From contig LRSR01010021.1 in NCBI GenBank assembly GCA_001579985.1, positions 1 through 27,342 on the forward strand: DNA of 27,342 nucleotides, given 5' to 3'. Positions 1 to 9,900 of this stretch are shown piece after piece; position 1 is the first letter of the stretch; each line of letters opens with the position of its first letter. The stretch is from Hypsibius dujardini (Eukaryota; Tardigrada; Eutardigrada; Parachela; Hypsibiidae). The notes under the pieces were generated by a model. It was given only the letters and a program-made list of their open reading frames with translations. It ran no database searches and was not told the DNA's origin. The position numbers were made by a program, and so were the translations under genes.

Positions 1-237
1 AAGCCATTACGTTTGAATCGGCTTCAAATGAATCTTTTAGTAAATATATATGAGTTTTTGTTTCGAACTTCATTTGTTAACAATCAAATTGTTTTTAAGA
101 AATGACTTACAGAACAAACCATGTCAAACATTTTGAAATTCGGCCTTGTTATCCTTATCAATTATGGATTCTCGAAAACCAGCAATTATTTACATCCGAA
201 CTAGCAAACACGAGTAAGTAATCCTAACCATGCTACA

Positions 238-672
238 TGTTCTAGATATAACATATCCCGACAGTTGAGCCATTCAATTACTGTTTTAAGCGCGGTATGA
301 TTCAACTCCAGTGAAAATTGATAAAACGGGATTGATCCATGGATGTATTAATCAAGAGAGGGAAAAAGAGAAGGCGAACCAAAGTAATAATGGCGAAGTC
401 AACCAAAGTTGTTGCGTCAGAGGTTACACTTCTGCGCACATGATAATATGATTGTACAGACACGAGTTCAGGTATTCCAAAAATTGCAAACTGCAGCATC
501 TTATCCGAAACGACATTTTTGGCTCACTTCGTCATTACTACTTTTTCACGCCTTTTTTTATTCCCTCTCCATTATCCATCCATTTATCAATCTTCCCTGG
601 AGCTGAGTCATACTGCGCTCTTGAACAAAAGTAGAATGGTTCAACTGTCGGGGATATGCTATATTCAGAACA
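238..672. repeat. Long imperfect inverted repeat (foldback/MITE-like)
   Basis: The left arm (from 238, TGTTCTAGATATAACATATC) reappears reverse-complemented at the right end (to 672). The match continues inward for roughly 200 bp per arm with substitutions and small indels, around a centre near 455. Shared blocks include ATATCCC-GACAGTTGA, CTCCAG-GAA-ATTGATAAA and AAGTA-TAATG-CGAAGT. Mirrored short ORFs occur on both strands for this reason and are not genes. No convincing target-site duplication is visible at the ends. A non-autonomous DNA transposon or foldback element fits best; a hairpin small-RNA precursor is an alternative. Confidence 0.7.
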
Positions 673-2641
673 AATTTGTTACACATATTTTTGAAAGATG
701 ATGCGGTTCAGGCTGGCCGAATTTTTTACAAATCAATTGAAAAACGAGAACACTGTTGGCCAAGCTTGTTTCGATGCATAATTGTTGCTGTACAAAAAAT
801 GGCAATTTTAAAATTTTATCCAGATCCATTTTTATTTCTCCGTAACCATGTTAGTAACTCTCGGAGCCTCAACCAAGCATTTCTTGAGCTATGTCAACCA
901 CCAAACTTTGGATAGTTTCAAGAACGTCGTATTTGTTGGCTCTTGTGTACATTTTCCAAAGTTACAGACCAGGACGTTTTTGTGTTTCCCACATATAGTT
1001 CGATGATGCAGTTTTATGAATACAACCGATCAAACCCGTCGCTCGAAGAGTGTGTTTGAAAACGAGTAAATGAAACCGTCTTGGTGAAGGTTGCGGTGCT
1101 TGATAGAAGGTGATTCATGCTGACATTTTTTTGTTTACACCATCTAAAAATGGAAAGCGCAAAAATGTACCGTCTAATTTAAATTTGCTTCCAGTTATTT
1201 ACGTTACCTGGCTGCCTGTTGGTCTTTTTGTTTGTCTCACTTTCTGTCTGCGTGCCTGTCTGTTGGCCTGGTTGTCCGCCTACATGTTTGTCGGACTGAC
1301 GAGAACATGAATTATAATCTCATGAATAAATTGTAATCTCAATTTCCCACATTACTACCACATCCTCTGCAGGTTTAAATTTTTTTCACAACGAAAAAGG
1401 AAAAAGTTTTGCCACCTAAGGTCGTCATGTTAACAGTTGCCATACCCGGAGTTTCTGCGATGTCAACCTGGAATTTAGAAACGCTGCGAAATTGAGTGCT
1501 TGTTTTGACACACACTACAATTTAATGACATCCACATTACCAACTGAATCTATCTATTTAGTGCCATTAGCATTTTAGTTGTGATACTAAAAGGTAAAAA
1601 TTTGTGGTTCTGAAACAATGGACAAATTGGAACTTTCCATCGTCATCAGTGTTAGGCTCTGCCTAACCGTCCATCCATTTAATATTCGTTAATTATATAA
1701 ACTTTTGTGAGTCGACCTATTTTGTCTGCTTGTTGTTTGTCAGTTTATATAAATGAGTGTTTTACATAGTCGTTAGGTAATCTCTGTTTGTGATTGTGCG
1801 TGTGTTGATCTATTTAAACAGAAAAATGTGATTTGTAAAGGGGTATTTCTTTAGTTTTTATTTTATTTTTTCGTTTGTCAGTCTTATAAACTCTCATTAT
1901 CTATTGTGTGTGTCAACCTAACATTCTACCGATAGGGTTAAGACCTATCACCAGTGGTGACAGCGTAACTGTTTTAGTTTGAACGTTTTTATTATCTGGA
2001 ATTATCTAAAAATTTGCAGTGGTAAGGGATAGTGTAAGCATATGGTATGATATAGCATGCATTGAATGAAGTCGGCATAAACGGCAAAACCGGCATATCT
2101 AAATCGCAATGACTGGCAAACCTACTAACGCATACTTCTAAAGCATATAATCAACTCAATCAAAATATAAACATTTGGTTTTGCACATGGAACTCAACTG
2201 AAAAGCTGTGCATGTTGACAAGGTTTCAGATAACTCGTAGCAGAGTAAGCAACTACTGTAAATATATACTGTAGCATGTGCCTGACAGTTGCTGTTATGA
2301 AATTATGTTAAATATTCAGATATTTCTCACATGGCACCGCTGGAGATTTTGAGAATAAATATTCTGTTTTAACGGAACTGCTGAACAGAAGGATGGTTGG
2401 ACTAGGCTCGTAACAGCTGGATTTATTGGCTGCAATTGGGCAATTTTTATGCGGTATTTCCTCAATTATCATCCAGCAGAAACGTATGCATAATTTAATA
2501 TTCAACTATGAGACTATAATTTTGGCAACGCAACGACGAAGCGCCACTCTTTACAAGATTGCGGGCAATGGAAACAGTTTCACATCCATTCTGAGCGGAA
2601 TTTTTGCAGTTTGTAGTAAATGCGGAGATTGGGGAGTAGAT
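673..2641. other. Intergenic, no gene recognised
   Basis: AT-rich sequence 3' of receptor 1. Only short ORFs without family features are present. There is a low-complexity TGTY/TGCCTG-rich patch at about 1205-1295, a small perfect hairpin GTTAGGC-TCT-GCCTAAC near 1651, and loosely repeated GTTTGTCAGT..TATA segments at about 1735-1900. I see nothing that supports a coding exon or structured RNA. Confidence 0.5.
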
Positions 2642-2647
2642 TTTATT
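2642..2647 (-). terminator. Polyadenylation signal AATAAA for receptor 1
   Basis: Canonical AATAAA on the minus strand, about 56 nt after the receptor 1 stop codon. A second AATAAA lies at 2427-2422. The first is the likelier signal because of its spacing. Confidence 0.5.
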
Positions 2648-2702
2648 TGGAAATTAGACAAACTATATTGCAGATACTTACAGCATAGAACGGTTTGCAT
2701 TG

Positions 2703-3996
2703 TCAGTTTAATGTCGCTAGCTCACTAAGTGCCACTGCCTGTTGGCATTCCGCAAAACGAGTCATTTGTTCAGTGAAACTGTCTGGAATGGTGTCCAGAT
2801 TCTCCACACTCAAATATGGAGTGTCGGCGAAGACGTGGAGGATGAATCCGTCAAGAATCTTAAGTATCGCAGAAAACGTGGGCCTGTCGTCGCTCAATAT
2901 ATGCCAACAATTGCGCATTAAGTCGTACCTAAACATGCAAACAGAGTTTTGGTCAATTTCGTTGGTGTAACAGTCAAATAAATCGTCGCTTTGTAACCTG
3001 ATTCCGTGCACTCACATTTCTAGGGGAGCTTCAACTGGACGACTCATCTGGTGGCCCTGCCTCAGCCACTCCGCAAAAGCGTTGGCGGAGAATTTGGCCA
3101 CATCACCATCTTCAAAGGGCGTTGCACCGAGACTGAAGATCTCCCACAGCAACACGCCATACGACCAGACGTCTGATTTTTGCGAGAACTGCCGCTCCAA
3201 AATGGTATCCGGCGGCATCCACAAAATGGGCAGTGGTATCTATTTACGATAGTGTATAATCTTGTCGCGACAAAATAGGCTGCCATTTTTTAAAACTCAC
3301 GAGATTGTTTGCGACCGTATAAGACTCCACTCCATGTCTGGCTAAACCAAAGTCTGAAATCTTGATGACACGAGACGCCGCGACGAGAACGTTGCGAGCA
3401 GCTAGGTCGCGATGGATGATCCGACGAGCGGAGAGGTATTCCATCCCTCTGCAAATCTGATGACTAAACTTTATGAGGTCGTGCGTGGATAGGATTGTGT
3501 TCTGCATCTCCTCGACGGTATCAGTTCGGTCCTCGCGCCAGCAAATATCCAGCCATAACGCTCGAATGTCGTTGTAGTTAAGCTCTGACATTTTCCCATC
3601 GGCATTCGTTGTCGAATAAAAGTGTTCACCCTGCCGGTTTCTGAGGTACACCAGTAGTGATCCGAATTCACAATACTCGAGAATTAAAAATGGCCACTCT
3701 ACAATGGAATAGAAAATGGACAAGTTATAAAAGAATTCTTTGGATGGAACAATTAAAAATGATGCCTTTAATCATACCTTCATGTATCACTCCTAAAATG
3801 TTGACAATGTTTACGTGTCGTCCACACTTCAGCATGACCTTGAATTCATCGTCGAACATCTCTGCTGCCTCTTTAGTGGCGGCCTTGTGCAGTGTCTTGA
3901 CTGCCACTGTCACCGGGCTCTTGGATAACGTGGGTAAATGGAATGCAGTGGCTTTGTAAACTATACCAAACTGACCTCTGCCTAACACTCGATCAC
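2703..3996 (-). CDS. Receptor 1 exons 14-17: split tyrosine kinase domain
   Basis: Exons of 219, 398, 224 and 226 nt. All key kinase residues are present: glycine loop GRGQFG, VAVK lysine (about residue 1153), [10 protein letters not shown] (catalytic Asp about 1290), DFG (about 1308), [16 protein letters not shown] and the RPTF arginine. HRDLAARN marks a receptor tyrosine kinase. An insert of roughly 45 residues between [15 protein letters not shown] and LIKFSHQ resembles the kinase insert of PDGFR/VEGFR-type kinases. Instead of the usual WMAPE it has WMPPD, also seen as WMSPD in receptor 3. The tail is short and ends at TGA. An active kinase is expected. Confidence 0.9.
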
Positions 3997-6900
3997 CTGT
4001 GCGTGAATAGCATAAGTGTGTTAAAAATTCGAAGGTCAATCACAATACACAATGCACCCTGACATTATCAATCTATTCTCATGCTTATATCGTTCTATGA
4101 ATGCTTAAAAACGGAACGTCGTTGACTTTCCATTAATCCATCCTGTGTCGTTTGTTCAGAATCAGTGAAACCGTATTATTAGGTTAAAATATAGGTTCTT
4201 AATATCTTCAAGGTTTGAAATACGTTGACAATCTTCAGAACAATCTGATTCAATTTAGGAATATTTTTAAATTTTCGAACCGGACTCCTAGTTGATTTGT
4301 TTTGAACTTAATGTTTGAGATTTGAATCCTTCCTTAAGCTGAAAGATATTGTCATGCTAAGCTCAACTTACTAAGCTCAATGGCTGTTGCGGGAACTTGC
4401 AGTAGACGAGCATATTCGCAATCAGCATACCCGATTCCCAAGCTGGGTGCGAGCTTCCCGTGTCCCACGGCAGAGCAAAACCAATTTTGGGGATCGTTGT
4501 GACTGGCATGAAGCTGGGTGCGCTTTTGCTTCCGCAATCTACGTAGGCGCAGAAAGTGCCAGCAGAATACGACGCAGATCAAGAGAAAGGCGCCACTGCT
4601 TGCGGCAATGGCAGTCTCCGTGTCCGAGAGAGCAGGATCTATGTTTGAGTTATTAACGTCGGGTTCAGTTGAGGGAAGGTCTGAGTGTTGTGGGGTTGTA
4701 AGAATGGTTGTTAGATGTGTTGCGGTAAGCTTATCCGTTCCCTCGGTGGTTTGTGTTGTCGTCAAAACTAGAGAAATTAAACCTGGTTAGAGCCAAGTAA
4801 GCTAGAATACTGTCATGTGAATACTGATTGCTATATGATCCATCACTCCTTTCTATCCCTCGGTTGCGCATCGAGGATCATGAGTGGTCAGTTCGATAAT
4901 TGGACAACGCTAAAATGACTCGTTTATTAATCGGTTTAGCAGATTGTGGCGCGACAAACCACCGTAGTCGTCAGTTTGTGTAAGGACATGCAGATTCTTC
5001 GTAATATCAAGAAAACTTATAAAGAATGCTTACATCTGACCAGGGCTGCGTTAGGGTTATAATAGAGTTGCATTTTAAAGGATTGATTTGGTTCTAAGTT
5101 CTCTTGCTGTTCGGATACCAATACGGTCTAAGAGCTGTCGAAACGGTCACCCTGGGTTAAGCAAACAAAAAAAGCAGGACGAAGACACCAATCAATGAAA
5201 AGACCGATGCCACTTTCACTAGTGGAAGGCACCTCAGGTATTGGTAGGCTCCTCCCTTTTGTGGAGTCCAAGTTTTTTGTAGCTTTAACTAGGAACACGT
5301 TTGTATCTACGATTAGTCATTTTTGTCGCCAGAACTGGAAATTAGCTTGAAGATTTCACTCAAGATAACCTTTTTAAATTGGTATTCTCATTTGAGCGTG
5401 GTTTGAGCTTCTTTTTTAGTGAGGATCGTGGGGGAGCTCCTAGTATAATTAGTGCTCGTAGGAATTGGGTTTTAATGCGCCTAATGAATTATGCCTATGT
5501 TTTTAGGTGGTCAGAGTTCGAGCAGAAAAGTATTTCGTGATGTTGTATTTATTGCGTGTTCATTGGGAGTAATTATTGTGCCTCAAATGTGCGCAAAGCT
5601 GAGCCAGAAGTTCATGTTCCACTGTCCACATTTCCACGTTTCTACAGTAGAAGAGCCTACCCTCCCCCTCCTACGCACTAGCAGGAGGGCTGCGAAACCT
5701 TTTTTTTGTTTCTCTCTGCGCATTGGATGAAATTTAGGGTTGCAAGTAATTAAAAAATCTTAAGAAATGAAATGGATAAATTGTGATTTGAATCTGACGC
5801 CGCTGCGAAATGTCAGAGTTTCTTAACGTCTAAGAGTTTGCTCGTTGCAGCAAATACAAGATGCAGTTGATCAAGCCCAAATATCAATTTTCTGGCGGTG
5901 GGAGGTGTTCTTAAGGCTCAACAACACCGGATTTACCTGTCGGGGCTGGTGAATGTCCCACTTTGAAACCCTCGCAGAGGGCAAACTTCTTTTCCCCGCA
6001 TGAGCTCAAGTACCACCGACCTGGCTGCGAACCATCCTTCCTCGCAGAGTACACAGCGGCGCAAAATGTCGTCTCTGCCATTACGGGCAGTTTTGGCTCA
6101 TTAACCGCCCATGAGTATGTCGCAACATCCACTTCTGCGCCCGTTATCCACAACGTGTGAGTACCGTTGACTGTCATTCCAATCCAGAAATCAATTGGTG
6201 CAGTTTCAAGTTCCAGCAAAAATTCTGCTAGAAAGTTCTGCTTCTCCACTGACTCGAACGTGGCCAGGTCACCTTGGTATTTAGCCTGACAAAACGAACG
6301 CGCCTCTTCGAACGTTAAGAATGGCCTGGCCGCCAAGGGCATTATAGGGTCATGGCCTGGGTAGAAACAGGTGGGTTGTTGCCTATCCCAAGACCGGCCC
6401 CATCGATGACAACCGTCTTCTCCGTTGTTGGCGGCATAGCTGCCGGGCAGCTGGACCTAGGAACGGTATCAAACGTCAAGAGAGACGGATTGATTTGAAC
6501 TTTATTCAGTCTTGTTTTAATTTCAGTGTCAAATAGTATGGCACTCTGATTCTTATTTGAAAATTTGAGCAGAAATGCAAAATACTTCGATTTCATCTAG
6601 GCATCACTGCTGCGTACCGTATTCCCGTGGTCTCAAGGGACAGCAAAGCACCGCTTCAGTGCAGCACACACACAATGACACAGGTCCAGATATACGGTGC
6701 GAGCGCTGGCGGAATGCACGCTCTAGGTTATAACCCATTGAGACCAGGGGAATACGGTATAGAACCGAATTAACAGAAAAACAACGAATCTTTTCCTTTA
6801 AAATGTACTTTCACAGCAGCGGCTAAAATTGACTGAGTATGTTCAAATTTGTTTGCAATCTCTTCAAGAAGTTTGAAATTCTTTTGCAATCTTCAGATCA

Positions 6901-9900
6901 GGTCGCTTTTATATACATTTTTTTAAAACATGTCAGATATTTCTGAATCTAATCAACATCGAATGCATCGGTAAATACATGGTCACATCAGTGGCGGGTC
7001 CAAGTTTGAGCCACTTTCAGTTTTGGCTGGTGTAGCTCGAACTTAGACCGCAGCTGATTTGGTCATGTGTGTATCCCCAGTTTGATTTAACTTAATTTTA
7101 TCGAAGTTAACTTGAATTTACATTAGACATTTGGTGCCATCAAAAACACGCGACCTTTGGTATAATTGGTGTCATACACGTCGAAGTCTTCATCTCGTTG
7201 CAGTCATACGCGGCTACTCCTTGGGAACCAACCGTGGCAACGCAAGACATATTCATTTGCCACGGATGATCGGGATACGGAATTTGTCTCACCCAAGGAG
7301 TGAACTCCACTCGCTGACCATTCTGTTGCACATATTCTCTGGGGCTGAAGGGCTTGGCGGTGCAGTCCAGATCGATCCAGCTGTCGAGTGCCAAGTCTTT
7401 CAGCTGCTGCCATGAAAGGACCCTTGCAGGCTGTGTTCGCGATAGCTGACACTGTTGTTTCCAGTCTAGGCCGGTGGAAGGGGCGTTGGCTTGATAGCAG
7501 TATCCATCAGACTCTGTCCAGTCGGATGGACATCCCAGCGGAAGATCTAGCAGAAAAGTAAGGGAACATATGGTTAAATAAAGCTTATTGCTGAGATCAC
7601 TCACGGTTTGTGAAAGCATCGCTCATCCAGTTGATCACCATGTTATGCGCCAACTCTTAGCAAGCAAGTGGTGTTTCGAGCCATAAAACATTCCATGATA
7701 AGGTTTAGTCGCTTCAACTGATCCTTGAGTTAGTTCAACTCGTCCATGAACCATTTCAATCGGTTCAGCGGGACCGTGAACAATTGGTCAAGTCGACTCA
7801 CGGATCCAGTGGCGTATGGAGGTTCGGTCCGAAGAGGAGGGTACTAAATAAAGGGCTTGACTAATAATTTTTATTAGGGGTCCAGGGGCGGATCGGTTGT
7901 CCATCTGGACCCCCATATAAAATTTTTCCGGGGAGGGTACGGAGCAGTCGGATCAACGGCAAATACGCAATTGCAGGAACCAGTCCATTCACTTCTTGAA
8001 CCTGCTTAATCGGTTCAGTCAGTTTGTGGACCAGTTTATTCACTTCTCTAATCCTTTTCAGCCGGCTTAACTTGTTTAGATACGTAAACGCCTTCGGTCC
8101 AGTCCGTTTGGTTCATGTTATCATAAATTGAGGGATCCAAATCTGACTTCTTTTGGGTTAAATACAAAAGCACGAAGGCAAAATTCTTTTTAACTTGATT
8201 CTTGGTAACTCGGAAAATATTTTGTGTTGAGGGTAATTCGGAATGAGCACTTTTGCTTTCGGGGGACGTGTTTAGTAAATTGAAAGTTAGTTAATACTAT
8301 TCAGATCAGCCGTGCTTGCTAATGGTGCTTATGGCTTAAGATTCGCAATAGAAGAAAGCGAAATGCCTTCGAAATAATGCGACAACTTTTTTGCTCACCT
8401 TTGAGTTGTGGATGTACGTTGGTGATTGTCGTCGGCGCTGTGACAATTTTAGATGGTCGCTTGCAGATGGATGGGCGTAATACGGCGTTACAGTTGGCAT
8501 TTTCCCAACCGTTGACTCCAGGGGATGTTGGTTTGACTATCAAACAGTCATATTTAGTGCCCCACGTCCCGTCTAATGATTCTGGCTTGGGTGTTCCTGC
8601 AAGCACCACGAAAATCGTTCATTTCGAAGCGTCTAGAATAATGAACCGTATCCTGAGACTATTCTGGCAGGCATAGATACGACTAGGCAGGCAGCGTAGG
8701 TATTTACCCGAAGCCCAGTTTGAAAATGCAACGGGAATTGTGGACTTATCCCTGTCACGGTAATGCCAATACCAATCTGACGGTGAGAGAACCTTCATAG
8801 CAGTCCAGTAGGCATTCTGCCAGGCCTGTCCAGCAAGACCCATCATGATTCCTGCGGAAAACAATTTGCAGTTGAAGCCGTAAGGAGCTGCTGCACAACG
8901 TTATTGACTTCAGTCTTGATGGCAATGAAGTCACTGGAGTAAAGTATCCTTCGCCCTAGTAGAGCTTCTACATCGCCGAATAAAAATCTCGGTTTCCGAA
9001 GAAACCAACAAACCTTGCACGAGCTGGAACTCACTCCAGGAGTCGATATAGAGGAGGTTGCTATCGTGGGCTTCGTTTTCGCATGCTTCCTTTGCCATGC
9101 CATGCGTGAGTGGTTCGGTTTTCACTTTATAGCAGAACCCACTTATTCCTGAGTGCATCCAGTCGGTATCGCAGTATTCGGAAAATGGGTCAAGCTGAAG
9201 ATTAGTCATATCCGCGATTACCGGCCGATCTATTAGCATGGGCAGGATGAAATCATGCTTTTTAATGGGACTGGCACTGTTACGGTGCCGGGGTAGAATT
9301 TACGTACATATTGAATGATCACCGAAGTAGCTGCAGGCGAAGGCCCTCTCTTCAGCGCAACGAAAGGCTAGCCACCTGTTGGACGAATTGCTCGAGCTGA
9401 TGGCAAAACAGTAGGCCGGTCCGGGTTGATAAACGTTGTCAAAGTTATTGTAGGAAAAGGTGGAAACCTGGAAAAAGCTGGAGGTTTTGGGCTTAGCATG
9501 ATTGGTGCCAAAAAATAGAAACATTTTTTAAGAAGCTTACAGATGATCCATTGCTGGCCAGAAAGGATTGTGGACTTATGTAGTCTGCGCGTCGGTAGCC
9601 AATCCAAGCTGACCGCTCGGCAGCTATATTATCTGGCACATACATGAATAAAAGCAACGGACACGATAAAGTTACTATTCATTTGACACATCGTATCGCT
9701 TAAGGAGCCAAAACATCTCATCAGAAAGAATACCTCGGACGAAAGTGTTGTCTCCGTCGTTGCGGATGATGACGAGTGAAGAATTCATGTGACTGTCAAA
9801 ATACAAACGTTACGGCATATGTCTCAGCTCAACGTAAGCCACACGTTTTATACCGACAGTAATTATTTGCCATCTCCCAATTCAGTGTGTGGTTGGATTT

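Noticed and set aside
302-701. Several 60-65 codon ORFs on both strands near 0.3-0.7 kb
   Set aside because: They are mirror images caused by the long inverted repeat, with no conserved domain features.
5911-6342. Start of a separate small C-type lectin gene at ATG 6342
   Set aside because: The domain's opening cysteines lie upstream of this ATG in the same frame, no signal peptide follows it, and the 3' end splices in phase to the receptor transmembrane exon.
8843-9103. 86-codon minus-strand ORF overlapping CTLD2, with a lectin-like stretch ([16 protein letters not shown])
   Set aside because: It mostly lies in the intron 9013-8852. The frame that keeps the cysteines and WxxA core of CTLD2 skips it by a phase-1 splice.
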